Assembly: GCA_046348995.1 (NCBI GenBank)
Contig: JAXMDB010000011.1
Span: forward strand, 90,792 to 154,791
From: JANNSX01 sp046348995
Lineage (GTDB): Bacteria; Pseudomonadota; Alphaproteobacteria; Rhizobiales; Hyphomicrobiaceae
DNA: 64,000 nt
Direction: 5' to 3'
The position numbers were made by a program, and so were the translations under genes. Below are positions 33,453 through 42,013 of this stretch, in pieces. The notes under the pieces were generated by a model. The model did not search any database and was not told where the DNA came from. It was given only the letters and a program-made list of their open reading frames with translations. Position 1 is the first letter of the stretch. The number at the start of each line of letters is the position of its first letter.

Positions 33453-34037
33453 ATGGCTGATCCGGCCGAGAAACATGCGAGCTACGCCGACATCGAGGCG
33501 CTGCCGCCCAATGTCGTCGGCGAGATCATTTTTGGTAGCTTGGTGACGCATCCTCGCCCCGTTCAATGGCACGGTGCGGCGGCGGGAGCTCTCAACGTCG
33601 CTCTAGGAGCGCCTTACCAATTTGGTAGTGGCGGACCAGGCGGTTGGGTGTTCATACCTGAGCCCGAGCTGCACCTTGGTCCGCATGTCATCGTGCCTGA
33701 TCTCGGAGGGTGGCTGCGGGAGCGCATGACCGAGCCGCCGAGCAAAGGATGGCACGAGGTGGCGCCCGACTGGGTGTGTGAGATCCTGTCACCTGGAACA
33801 GAGAGGCACGATAAAGGCGCCAAGCGGACAATCTATGCGACCTACGGTGTCAATCATCTCTGGCAGGTGGATCCGCGGTTGAAAAGCCTCGAGGTGTTCC
33901 GCCGCCAGGACAATGGCTGGCTACTCACCGGCACGTTCTTCGAGAACGACGATGTCAACGCCGAGCCTTTCACCGAATTGACCTTCCCGCTCGGCCGCCT
34001 CTGGCCGCTCGATCCCCCATCAACGCCCGCGACGTGA
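33453..34037 (+). CDS. Uma2-family (DUF820) PD-(D/E)XK nuclease-fold protein, copy 1
   Basis: A 194-residue protein of the Uma2 family. The core has PELHLGPHVIVPDLGGW (catalytic-type Asp), then PDWVCEILSPGTERHDKGAKR (Glu-x-Leu and Lys) and YATYGVNHLWQVDP. The fold is that of restriction-type endonucleases; activity and target are unknown. It lies between pdhA and pdhB, 35 nt after the first and 7 nt before the second, so it is inside the pdh operon. A paralogue with the same segments stands before pdhC at 35512. Such genes are abundant in cyanobacteria and rarer here. Confidence 0.85.
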   Translation: MADPAEKHASYADIEALPPNVVGEIIFGSLVTHPRPVQWHGAAAGALNVALGAPYQFGSGGPGGWVFIPEPELHLGPHVIVPDLGGWLRERMTEPPSKGWHEVAPDWVCEILSPGTERHDKGAKRTIYATYGVNHLWQVDPRLKSLEVFRRQDNGWLLTGTFFENDDVNAEPFTELTFPLGRLWPLDPPSTPAT

Positions 34038-34044
34038 GAGAAGC

Positions 34045-35466
34045 ATGCCCACCGAAATCCTGATGCCTGCGCTCTCGCCCACCATGGAGGAGGGCACGCT
34101 CGCCAAGTGGCTCGTCGCGGAAGGCGCGACGGTCAAATCCGGCGACGTCATCGCCGAGATCGAGACCGACAAGGCGACGATGGAGGTCGAGGCGGTGGAT
34201 GAAGGCACCGTCGACAAGATCCTCATTCCCGCCGGCACAGAAAACGTGAAGGTCAACACGCCGATCGCCATGCTGCGGGTGGATGGGGAATCCTCCTCTC
34301 CCCGCGCGAAAGCGGAACCGGCCAAAACGGCAGCGTCTTCTTCCCCCTCCCCCCTCGAGGGGGAGGGCCGGGGTGGGGGGGCTGTCACGGCTAAGCCCGT
34401 GTCGAGCCCCACGGTCACCTCATCCGCAGCTGCCCCTCACCCCAACCCTCTCCCCGCAGGCGGGGAGAGGGAGCTTGCCGTCGGCACCGAGATGGTGACC
34501 CAAACCGTCCGCGAGGCGCTGCGCGACGCCATGGCGGAGGAGATGCGGCGCGACGGCGACGTGTTCCTGATGGGCGAGGAGGTGGCGCAATACCAGGGCG
34601 CCTACAAGATCAGCCAGGGTCTGCTGGACGAGTTCGGCGCCCGCCGCGTCATCGATACGCCGATCACCGAGTATGGCTTTGCCGGCATCGGCGTCGGCGC
34701 GGCGATGGCGGGGTTGAAACCCATTGTCGAGTTCATGACCTGGAATTTTGCGATGCAGGCGATTGACCACATCGTCAATTCCGCGGCGAAGACCCTCTAC
34801 ATGTCGGGCGGGCAGATGCGCTGCCCGATCGTCTTCCGTGGGCCCAACGGCGCTGCCGCCCGCGTCGCTGCCCAGCACAGCCAGGAGTATTCGGCCTGGT
34901 ACGCGCATGTGCCGGGCTTGAAGGTCGTGGCGCCGTTCTCGGCCGCTGATGCGAAGGGGCTGTTGAAGGCCGCGATCCGCGATCCCAACCCGGTCGTGTT
35001 CCTGGAGAACGAGATCCTCTATGGCACGAACGGCCCGGTGCCGAAGGTCGACGACTGGCTGGTTGAGATCGGCAAGGCGAAGATCGTGCGCCCCGGCCGT
35101 GACGTGACGATCGTCTCGTGGTCGCGCGGCATGTCGTATTCGCTCGCGGCGGCGGACGAGCTGGCAAAGGACGGCATCGAGGCGGAGGTGATCGATCTGC
35201 GCACGCTCCGGCCCTTGGATATGGCCACCGTCATCGAGAGCGTGAAGCGCACGAACCGCCTCGTGACGGTGGAAGAAAGCTTCCCCGTCTGCTCGGTCGG
35301 CTCCGAGGTTTGCGCGCGGGTGACGAGCGAAGCCTTCGACTATCTCGACGCGCCGCCGACGAAGGTATCGGGTGAGGACGTGCCGATGCCCTATGCGGCG
35401 AACCTGGAAAAGCTCGCGCTGCCGAATGCGGCGAAGGTCGTCGCGGCGGTGAGACAGATCATCTGA
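34045..35466 (+). CDS. pdhB: Pyruvate dehydrogenase E1 component, beta subunit, with N-terminal lipoyl domain
   Basis: A 473-residue protein. Residues 1-80 are a lipoyl domain with Lys43 in EIETDKATMEVEA. A low-complexity linker (about 82-148) follows, then the E1-beta domain from MVTQTVREALRDAMAEEMRR with GEEVAQYQGAYKISQGL, TPITEYGFAGIGVG and VFLENEILYG. The lipoyl-E1beta fusion is common in alphaproteobacteria. The linker is largely encoded by two palindromic repeat modules (34343-34381, 34434-34471), giving peptides like SPSPLEGEGRGGG and PHPNPLPAGGERE. The reading frame is kept through both. Confidence 0.95.
   Translation: MPTEILMPALSPTMEEGTLAKWLVAEGATVKSGDVIAEIETDKATMEVEAVDEGTVDKILIPAGTENVKVNTPIAMLRVDGESSSPRAKAEPAKTAASSSPSPLEGEGRGGGAVTAKPVSSPTVTSSAAAPHPNPLPAGGERELAVGTEMVTQTVREALRDAMAEEMRRDGDVFLMGEEVAQYQGAYKISQGLLDEFGARRVIDTPITEYGFAGIGVGAAMAGLKPIVEFMTWNFAMQAIDHIVNSAAKTLYMSGGQMRCPIVFRGPNGAAARVAAQHSQEYSAWYAHVPGLKVVAPFSAADAKGLLKAAIRDPNPVVFLENEILYGTNGPVPKVDDWLVEIGKAKIVRPGRDVTIVSWSRGMSYSLAAADELAKDGIEAEVIDLRTLRPLDMATVIESVKRTNRLVTVEESFPVCSVGSEVCARVTSEAFDYLDAPPTKVSGEDVPMPYAANLEKLALPNAAKVVAAVRQII
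34343..34381 (+). repeat. Palindromic repeat inside pdhB (C-run/TCGA/G-run module)
   Basis: CCCCCTCCCCCCTCGAGG and its G-rich partner are followed by GGGTGGGGGG. It matches one end module of the composite repeats at 4827-4975 and 59383-59533, and the module at 36522-36561 in pdhC. It is translated in frame within the linker. Confidence 0.8.
34434..34471 (+). repeat. Palindromic repeat inside pdhB (CTCTCCCCGC-CGGGGAGAG module)
   Basis: CCCCTCACCCCAACCCTC leads into CTCTCCCCGC-AGG-CGGGGAGAG. Related modules are at 36445-36495, 36588-36617, 62923-62970 and 63406-63457. It is translated as PHPNPLPAGGERE. Confidence 0.8.
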
Positions 35467-35511
35467 GTGTGAGACGGGGCTGCAGTGCCCGAACCGTGAT
35501 ACAACCTGCAC

Positions 35512-36093
35512 ATGGCCCAACCTGCAAAACAAAATGCAACGTATGACGACCTCCTCGCGCTCCCGGACGATGTGCGAGGTGAGATCATCTTCGGCGCGCT
35601 GTACGTTCACCCGAGCCCAGCGCCACCACATGGCAGCTCACAATTCTCTCTGAGCGTCGAGCTCGGTGGTCCCTTTCAGAAGGGACGAGGCGGGCCTGGC
35701 GGCTGGTGGTTTATGATCCAGCCCGAGCTGCATCTCGGCCCCCATGTGCTTCAGCCGGACATCGCTGGTTGGCGGCAGGAGCGGATGAAGCAGTTGCCGC
35801 AAACTGCTTATGTCGAATTGGCTCCAGACTGGGTATGCGAGGTCCTTTCGCCGTCGACCGAGGGTATCGATCGTGGCGCCAAGCGTCGTATCTACGCCAC
35901 CTATGGCGTCGGCCATCTTTGGTACTTGCATCCGGTCGCGCGCTATCTCGAGGTGTCTGCCTTGCACAACGATGGATGGCTGCACATCGACACGTTCGAC
36001 GATGCCGAGGAGTTTCGAGCGCCTCCCTTCGAGGCCGTTGCGTTCCGGCTTGCCGATCTTTGGCCGATCCCGCCCACTTCCGATCAAACTTGA
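35512..36093 (+). CDS. Uma2-family (DUF820) PD-(D/E)XK nuclease-fold protein, copy 2
   Basis: A 193-residue paralogue of the protein at 33453. It shares the pattern LPDDVRGEIIFGALYVHPSP, GGPGGWWFMIQPELHLGPHV, QPDIAGWRQERM and PDWVCEVLSPSTEGIDRGAKR, with the catalytic-type Asp, Glu and Lys in place. It lies 45 nt after pdhB and 11 nt before pdhC, so again directly upstream of a lipoyl-domain start. Its third positions look less GC-biased than in the pdh genes, which fits later arrival; this was judged by eye. Function unknown. Confidence 0.85.
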   Translation: MAQPAKQNATYDDLLALPDDVRGEIIFGALYVHPSPAPPHGSSQFSLSVELGGPFQKGRGGPGGWWFMIQPELHLGPHVLQPDIAGWRQERMKQLPQTAYVELAPDWVCEVLSPSTEGIDRGAKRRIYATYGVGHLWYLHPVARYLEVSALHNDGWLHIDTFDDAEEFRAPPFEAVAFRLADLWPIPPTSDQT

Positions 36094-36104
36094 ATTGAGC
36101 CCCC

Positions 36105-37568
36105 ATGCCCACCCCCATCCTCATGCCCGCGCTCTCCCCCACGATGGAAGAGGGTAAGCTTGCCAAATGGCTCGTGAAAAAGGGTCAGAAGGTCAAATCG
36201 GGCGACGTCATCGCCGAGATCGAGACCGACAAGGCGACCATGGAGGTCGAGGCGGTGGACGAGGGGACCGTCGGCGACATCCTCGTCGCCGAGGGGACCG
36301 AGGGGGTGAAGGTCAACAGCCAGATCGCGATCCTGCTGGGTGAGGGCGAGAGCGCCGGAGCCGCGTCCGTCGCACCGGCGGCTGCACCACCCCCGTCGCA
36401 ACCCTCACTTGCACAGGGCCAGGGCACGAGCGCGGCGGCTTCCTCCTCTCCCCGTGAAGCGAATGCGCAACGGGGAGAGGGTCGGGGTGAGGGGCAGCCG
36501 CAAGGTGTCGCTTCCTCGACAGCCCCCCCACCCCAGCCCTCCCCCTCGAGGGGGGAGGGGGCTACACCACAGCCTGCGCGGGCACACTCTGCCGCCGCAG
36601 GCGGGGAGAGGGCAGGTGCCAACGGCAAAGGCAGCCGCCTCTTCGCCTCCCCGCTCGCCAAGCGCATCGCCAAGGAGCGCGGCCTCGATCTTTCCGCGAT
36701 CTCGGGCACGGGCCCGCACGGCCGCATCGTCAAGGCCGACGTGGAGAAAGCGCAGTCGTCACCGCAAGCGCGCGCCGTCAGCGCTCAAGGCGCCGCACCG
36801 GCCGCTGCGCCAGCAGCGCCGCTCGCTCAGCCCATGCCCGACAAGAAGATCATGGCGCTGTACGAGGAGGGCAGCTTCGAGGTCCTGCCGCACGACAACA
36901 TGCGCAAGACCATCGCCAAGCGGCTGGTGGAAGCCAAGCAAACCATTCCGCATTTCTATCTGACGGTCGACTGCCGCCTCGACGAGCTGCTCGCCGCCAG
37001 GAAGCGTCTCAATGCCCGCTCGCCGCTCGAAGGCCCGCACGCCTACAAGCTTTCGGTCAACGACTTCATCATCAAGGCGCTGGCGCTGGGCTTGCGTGAC
37101 GTGCCGGCCGCGAACGCCACCTGGACCGAAGGCGGCATGCTCCGCCACAAGCGGATCGACGTCGGCGTCGCGGTTGCGATCGAGGGCGGTCTCTTCACGC
37201 CGCTCGTTCGCCATGCCGACCTGAAAACGCTCTCGGAGATTTCCAACGAGATGAAGGATCTGGCCGAGCGTGCGCGCAAACGCCGGCTCGCCCCGCACGA
37301 GTACCAGGGCGGCACGACGTCCATCTCCAATCTCGGCATGTTCGGCATCAAGACGTTCGACGCCGTGATCAATCCCCCGCACGCGACGATCCTCGCCGTC
37401 GGCGCGGGCGAGGAGGTGGCGGTCGTCAAGGACGGCAAGATCGAGATCGCGACCATCATGCAGTGCACGATGTCGTGCGACCACCGCGTCGTCGACGGCG
37501 CTCTCGGCGCCCATCTGCTCAATGCCTTCAAGGCCTATATCGAGGATCCGGTCAGGATGCTGGTGTGA
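36105..37568 (+). CDS. pdhC: Pyruvate dehydrogenase E2, dihydrolipoamide acetyltransferase
   Basis: A 487-residue E2 core subunit. It has an N-terminal lipoyl domain with Lys43 in EIETDKATMEVEA, a long linker, a peripheral subunit-binding domain (ASPLAKRIAKERGLDLSAIS, GTGPHGRIVKADVE) and the acetyltransferase domain with CDHRVVDGALGA near the C-terminus. It carries the acetyl group to CoA. The linker between residues about 100 and 175 is built from several palindromic repeat modules (36445-36617) translated in frame. lpdA and lipA, which usually follow, are not adjacent here. Confidence 0.95.
   Translation: MPTPILMPALSPTMEEGKLAKWLVKKGQKVKSGDVIAEIETDKATMEVEAVDEGTVGDILVAEGTEGVKVNSQIAILLGEGESAGAASVAPAAAPPPSQPSLAQGQGTSAAASSSPREANAQRGEGRGEGQPQGVASSTAPPPQPSPSRGEGATPQPARAHSAAAGGERAGANGKGSRLFASPLAKRIAKERGLDLSAISGTGPHGRIVKADVEKAQSSPQARAVSAQGAAPAAAPAAPLAQPMPDKKIMALYEEGSFEVLPHDNMRKTIAKRLVEAKQTIPHFYLTVDCRLDELLAARKRLNARSPLEGPHAYKLSVNDFIIKALALGLRDVPAANATWTEGGMLRHKRIDVGVAVAIEGGLFTPLVRHADLKTLSEISNEMKDLAERARKRRLAPHEYQGGTTSISNLGMFGIKTFDAVINPPHATILAVGAGEEVAVVKDGKIEIATIMQCTMSCDHRVVDGALGAHLLNAFKAYIEDPVRMLV
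36445..36495 (+). repeat. Palindromic repeat inside pdhC (CCTCTCCCCGT-ACGGGGAGAGG module)
   Basis: CCTCTCCCCGT and ACGGGGAGAGG flank a 14-nt loop, followed by GTCGGGGTGAGGGGC. Same family as 34434-34471 in the opposite sense. Translated within the E2 linker. Confidence 0.8.
36522..36561 (-). repeat. Palindromic repeat inside pdhC (C-run/TCGA/G-run module)
   Basis: The GCCCCCCCACCCCAGCCC lead and CCCCCTCGAGGGGGG core are the reverse complement of the module at 34343-34381 in pdhB. A further partial CGGGGAGAGG module lies at 36588-36617. Confidence 0.8.
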
Positions 37569-37669
37569 CGTGCCGGCATCTCACCCGGCACGGTGCATAC
37601 GGGCAACAGCGAACTTGACTTGAGCGGCCCTGCCTCCAACATGCTCGCCACACAGCGACGGAGGGACTC

Positions 37670-39118
37670 ATGCGCGTGTCAGCTGCGATCGCCGTCCTAC
37701 TGCTGGCCCTGAGCACAACGAGCGCGCTCGCCGCCAAGAAGCTCGCTCTCGTCTTCGGCAACGATACCTACGACGCGCTGCCCTCGCTCAAGAAGGCGGT
37801 GAATGACGCGACCTCGATGAGCGAGGCATTGAAGGAGATCGGCTTCGAAGCGGATCTGACGACCAATGCCACGCGCCGCACGATGACCCAGGCGCTCGCT
37901 AAGTTCGAGGCGAAGGTCGCGCCGGGCGACGAGATCTTCTTCTTCTACGCCGGCCACGGCGTCGCCATCGCGGGAGAGAACTATCTCATCCCGACCGACA
38001 TGCTCGCGCCCGAGGCCGGTGCCGAGAGCCTCATCGAGGACGAGGCGATCAGCGTCGATCGGGTGATCCGCAAATTCCAGGGGCGCGGCGCGGCCGTCTC
38101 CTTCGTCGTGCTCGACGCCTGCCGCGACAATCCCTTCGCGGGCGAGGACGGTACGCGCTCGATCGGGCAATCGCGCGGCCTCACCCGCATCGAGCCGCCC
38201 TCGGGGGTTTTCGTGCTCTACTCGGCCGGTCTCGGTCAGACGGCGCTCGACCGTTTGAACGACGACGATCCCAATCCGAACTCGGTCTTCACCCGCTCGT
38301 TGCTGCCGATCCTGAAGACGCCGGGGCTGACCCACGTCGGCATCGCCAAACGCGTGCAATCGGCCGTCATCGAGGAGGCGGCGCTCGTCGGTCATCGCCA
38401 GGAGCCCGCCTACTACGACCAGATCAAGGGCGAGATCGTGCTGCTCCCCGGCGCCGAGGTCGTGCCCGAGATCAAGGCGCCCGAGAAGCGCGAGGGCTTG
38501 AGCGGTATCATAGGCAAGACGGAGGTCGGACTCGTGCTGCCCGAGGGGCATTGCGAGCTCGATTCCTCGGAGCCGGCCGATGCGCGCTTGATCAGCTCGA
38601 TCCGCGGTGCCATCGCCGGCACCAACGAGCTCGTCTCGAGCTTCGCCGATTGTGAGGAGCTCAAGGCCTGGCGTGCGGGAACGAAGCCGACGCTCGACAA
38701 CTTCGGCCAGTACATGACGCTGCTGCAGACGCTCAACCAGAACATCGACGCGCCGCGGCCCTCCTTCGTCAGCGAGGTCTGTAGTCAGATGCGCGCGACG
38801 AGCCCGGCCGAGAACGAGGCGTTGACCTCGAAGGCGAGCACGCGGGTCGAGGCCATCATGGAAGGCGTCAAAGTCAACGAGCAGAAGATGCTGGGGGTCG
38901 TCGCCGAGGACGAGAACGGCTGCTATGCGGCGCTGTTCCAGAAGATGCTGGCCGAGGTCGGCGGCGAGAAGGAGATCGCGGGCGTTTTCACCACGACGCT
39001 CGTCAAGGGCAAGATCGTGTACCTCAATCTTTACGCTCCGTTCGGCGACGGCGTCGTCGACCGGCTGCTGACGGCGCAGAAGGCGCTGGCGAAGCGGTTC
39101 GTCGAGGCCAATCCCTGA
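37670..39118 (+). CDS. Exported caspase-fold (peptidase C14) protein
   Basis: A 482-residue protein with a signal peptide (RVSAAIAVLLLALSTTSALA). The caspase domain starts at KKLALVFGNDTYDALPSLKKA. The catalytic dyad is His96 in FFYAGHGVA and Cys151 in VLDACRDNPF, spaced as in caspases and metacaspases, so activity is likely. Specificity of this bacterial group is usually for basic residues; that is family knowledge. The C-terminal half (about 270-482) has no recognised domain and contains several cysteines that may form disulfides. It lies 101 nt after pdhC and appears to be a separate unit. Confidence 0.85.
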   Translation: MRVSAAIAVLLLALSTTSALAAKKLALVFGNDTYDALPSLKKAVNDATSMSEALKEIGFEADLTTNATRRTMTQALAKFEAKVAPGDEIFFFYAGHGVAIAGENYLIPTDMLAPEAGAESLIEDEAISVDRVIRKFQGRGAAVSFVVLDACRDNPFAGEDGTRSIGQSRGLTRIEPPSGVFVLYSAGLGQTALDRLNDDDPNPNSVFTRSLLPILKTPGLTHVGIAKRVQSAVIEEAALVGHRQEPAYYDQIKGEIVLLPGAEVVPEIKAPEKREGLSGIIGKTEVGLVLPEGHCELDSSEPADARLISSIRGAIAGTNELVSSFADCEELKAWRAGTKPTLDNFGQYMTLLQTLNQNIDAPRPSFVSEVCSQMRATSPAENEALTSKASTRVEAIMEGVKVNEQKMLGVVAEDENGCYAALFQKMLAEVGGEKEIAGVFTTTLVKGKIVYLNLYAPFGDGVVDRLLTAQKALAKRFVEANP

Positions 39119-39237
39119 CGGCGAGGCGTTGCGCAGATACAACAGTTGCCGAAGGGCGCATGCGATGCGACGGCCTGGGCGTTGAGTTCGCACGCCCGAC
39201 TTGCTTGGGTGCCCGGACAAATGAGGGAGGGCCGCCC

Positions 39238-39522
39238 ATGAGTCTGCGCGCTTTGCGTCTGATGTCCGCCAGTGTTGTCGCGGCGCTTCTCGTCACGGGC
39301 TGCAGTGGTGGCGGCGGCCAAGCGCCGGCCGCAGGCTTCACGGCGTCGGGGGACTGCAAATCGCAGAAGGCGGAGCTCAGCCGGCTCGCGAGCCAGGGCG
39401 TCGAGAGCGAGATCGCCGCCTCATCCTCTGGCAAGAAGCTCTCGCCGGAGGCGCAAGGCCGAGTCGATCGCTACAACAGCGTGTTGAATTCCTACCTCAG
39501 CAACGGCTGCCATAGCTCGTAA
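39238..39522 (+). CDS. Small lipoprotein of unknown function
   Basis: A 94-residue protein with a lipoprotein signal: basic start SLRALRLMSAS, hydrophobic core and lipobox LLVTGC with Cys near 21. The mature part is Gly/Ser-rich, then a short helical region (KAELSRLASQGVESEIAAS) and a final Cys. ATG 39238 puts the signal at the N-terminus; the upstream frame is not supported. It follows the caspase gene by 119 nt. No function can be assigned. The next 281 nt to the ferredoxin gene show no gene. Confidence 0.65.
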   Translation: MSLRALRLMSASVVAALLVTGCSGGGGQAPAAGFTASGDCKSQKAELSRLASQGVESEIAASSSGKKLSPEAQGRVDRYNSVLNSYLSNGCHSS

Positions 39523-39803
39523 GCTCCTGAAACGAGACCTCTCTCCCATCGCCGGGCCCTCCCTCACGGGCGGGACGTGAGCGCCCTGGCATGCCACGGC
39601 TGCATCGCGGCCGAGGTTGCCCGTCGCATGCTCACGGCGCCATTCTGGCAGGCAGAATTTTCTCAAACACTGGCCTGTCGTAGCGCTCCCACGCTTATTC
39701 GTGCAGGCCGGGCCTGCTCCAATAGAAAACCATGCTCCCTTTTGCTAGGGTCCGCGCGCTGTCCGGGCTCCCGCTCCCGGCCGGCCAAACCTTTGAGGTG
39801 ATC

Positions 39804-40139
39804 ATGGGCACCGTCACCGTCGTCGCCGAGGACGGCGAGCGTCAGAGCTACGACGCCGTCGAAGGCTGGCGCGTCATGCAGATCCTGCGCGAGCACGGGC
39901 TGCCGATCAAAGGCACCTGCGATGGCGCGGGGGTCTGTGGCACCTGCCATGTTGAGGTCGCGGACGGCTGGGCGGAGCGGATCGCGCCTGCCAACGACGA
40001 CGAGGAGGCGACGCTCGACATGCTCCCCAACGTCGGACCTCGGTCTCGGCTGTGCTGCCAGATCATCTATGACGAGGCCCTCGACGGCTTCGAGGTGACC
40101 CTCGCCGGTGAGGGATTCGTCGACGGAGATGGCATATGA
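39804..40139 (+). CDS. 2Fe-2S ferredoxin
   Basis: A 111-residue adrenodoxin-type ferredoxin. Cluster ligands are in CDGAGVCGTCHVEV (Cys-x5-Cys-x2-Cys) and the fourth Cys in RLCCQIIY. An acidic interaction helix (NDDEEATLDML) lies between them. Its stop overlaps the cysG start (ATGA at 40136-40139), so it is translationally coupled to siroheme/sulfite genes and may feed electrons to sulfite reductase or another oxidoreductase. ATG 39804 is chosen because conserved sequence starts there. Confidence 0.9.
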   Translation: MGTVTVVAEDGERQSYDAVEGWRVMQILREHGLPIKGTCDGAGVCGTCHVEVADGWAERIAPANDDEEATLDMLPNVGPRSRLCCQIIYDEALDGFEVTLAGEGFVDGDGI

Positions 40140-41670
40140 GGTATTTCCCGATCTTCGTCGATGTCGACGGCGGGGACATTCTCATCGTCGGCGGGGGCGA
40201 GCAGGCGGCTCAAAAGCTGCGCCTCGTCCTCAAGACGACGGCGCGCGTGACGGTGCTTGCCGAGGCACCGGTCCCCGAGATCGAGGGCTATGCCCGGGAT
40301 GGCCGAGTGCGGATCGAGCGGCGCGCGTTCGCCGCCACCGATGCGGACGGCATTGCGCTCGCCTTCGTCGCCACCGGCGATACGGCCAAGAACGCCCGCG
40401 TCGCCGGTCTTCTTCGCGCCGCCAGAGTGCCGGTCAACGTCGTCGACGAGCCGGCGCTCTCGACCTTCATCACGCCCGCCATCGTCGATCGCGATCCGGT
40501 GGTGGTGGCGATCGGAACGGAGGGGGCGGCGCCCGTCATCGGCCGCGAGATCAAGACGAAGCTCGAGGCCTGGCTGCCGGCCCGGCTCGGCGATATCGCC
40601 GCGCGCGCCGCTGGTTTGCGGCCGCGCATAGCGGCCCTGTTCCACGACGGTACGACCCGCCGGCGGTTCTGGACGCGGCTATTCGACGGACCCTTCCGCG
40701 CCGCGGCTCTCGCTGGCGACGCGGCCGCTGCCGACGCGGCGATCGAAACCGAGATCGCGCGGGCGACCGAGGACGTGACGACGCGCGGCGGTCGTGTTCT
40801 GCTCATCGGGTGCGGGCCGGGCGATGCGGATCTGCTCACCCTCAAGGCCCAGCGCGCCTTGCAGGACGCCGATGTCCTCGTCGTCGACCGGCTCGTGTCG
40901 AAGGCTGTGCTCGAGCACGCGCGACGCGATGCGGTTCGCATCGATGTCGGCAAGACACCGGGCGGCCCTTCGGTCGCCCAAGACGAGATCAATCGCATCC
41001 TCGTGCGCGAGGGGCTCAAGGGCCTGACGGTCGCGCGCCTCAAAGGCGGCGATGCGTTCGTGTTCGGACGCGCGGCGGAAGAGATGGTGGCGGCGCGCGC
41101 GGCGGGTCTCGACGTCGAGGTCATCCCCGGCATCACGGCCGCGCACGGCATCGCCGCGCGGATCGGTTTACCGCTGACGCTGCGCGAGAAGGTACGGCAG
41201 TTCTCGGTGCTGACGGGTGCTACCGCGGACGGCGCCGCCGATCACGACTGGGCGGCGCTGGCGCGCGAAGGTTCGGCGGCGGCGGTCTACATGGGCGTCG
41301 GCGCGGCGCCGCGATCGAGCGGCAGATGCTCGCCCACGGCGCCGATCCGTCGCTGCCTGTCGTCATCGTCGAGAAGGGCACGCTGGCGACGGAGCGCATC
41401 GTCGAGACGCGGCTTGGCCTGCTTGCCGACGCGATCCAGGACTGCGGTATCAAAGGCCCGGCGATCATCTATCTCGGTCTGAATTGGGTGAGCGCCGGTC
41501 TGAGCCGGCCGGCGAGCGTAGCGGGTTACGTGGGCCCCGCGCCTTCTGTAGGGGCGACCGGCGGTCGCCCGCTTATCCACCGCCACGGCACATGCGATGA
41601 AACGGGCGACCGCCGGTCGCCCCTATGGCCCTTAGCGCCATCCCACGATTCTGCAGCAAAGGACGCCTGA
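40136..41670 (+). pseudogene. cysG: Siroheme synthase, frameshifted as read
   Basis: The N-terminal Met8-like dehydrogenase/ferrochelatase domain (FVDVDGGDILIVGGGEQAA) and the uroporphyrinogen-III methyltransferase domain (LLIGCGPGDADLLTLKAQRA, LKGGDAFVFGR, IPGITAAHG) are in one frame up to YMGVGA near 41308. The end of the domain (AIERQMLAHGADPSLPVVIV, then ETRLGLLADAIQDCGIKGPA) is in the -1 frame from about 41311 to the stop at 41670. One base seems missing around 41300-41311. As this enzyme makes siroheme for the adjacent CysI, a sequencing error or very recent mutation is likely. The last 40 or so codons derive from a palindromic element. Confidence 0.8.
41549..41625. repeat. Long inverted repeat with perfect 23-bp arms
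   Basis: The arm at 41549-41571 (TAGGGGCGACCGGCGGTCGC plus CCG) is exactly complementary to 41603-41625. Each arm is itself nearly palindromic. The 77-bp unit has the form of a small mobile palindrome and lies in the 3' end of cysG, where it supplies the last codons. Confidence 0.9.
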
Positions 41671-41671
41671 C

Positions 41672-42013
41672 ATGGCTGCCCCCAAAGACATCCGCCAGAT
41701 CCTCACCGCCAATCACCTGAGAGGCGGACATGTCGTCTTTCTCGCCGAGGGCGGCAGCTGGTCGCCGTGGATCGACGACGCGGTGGTGGCGCGCACGAAA
41801 GAGCGCGCGGCCGAGCTCGAGAGCAAGGGCAACGAGCAGCAGAAGCTCAATGTCGTCGTCGGCCCCTACCTCGTCGATGTCGTCGAGGAGAACGGCCGGC
41901 TGCGCTGCATGCACATCCGCGAGCATCTGCGCACGCTCGGCCCAAGCGTGCGCCGCGATCTCGGCAAGCAGGCGACCGGCGCCGTCGAGCGCGCCGGGCC
42001 GGATGGAATTTAG
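41672..42013 (+). CDS. DUF2849 domain protein
   Basis: A 113-residue cytosolic protein with IRQILTANHLRGGHVVFLAE and WIDDAVVARTKERA, the signature of DUF2849. This family nearly always lies between cysG and cysI in alphaproteobacteria, so a role in sulfite reduction or siroheme loading is inferred from context. It starts 1 nt after the cysG stop. The molecular function is unknown. Confidence 0.85.
   Translation: MAAPKDIRQILTANHLRGGHVVFLAEGGSWSPWIDDAVVARTKERAAELESKGNEQQKLNVVVGPYLVDVVEENGRLRCMHIREHLRTLGPSVRRDLGKQATGAVERAGPDGI

Noticed and set aside
40108..41310. A 520-codon frame as an independent protein covering cysG
   Set aside because: Its first two thirds are an out-of-frame shadow of cysG; only the last part (after about 41311) is real coding sequence, as the shifted end of cysG.
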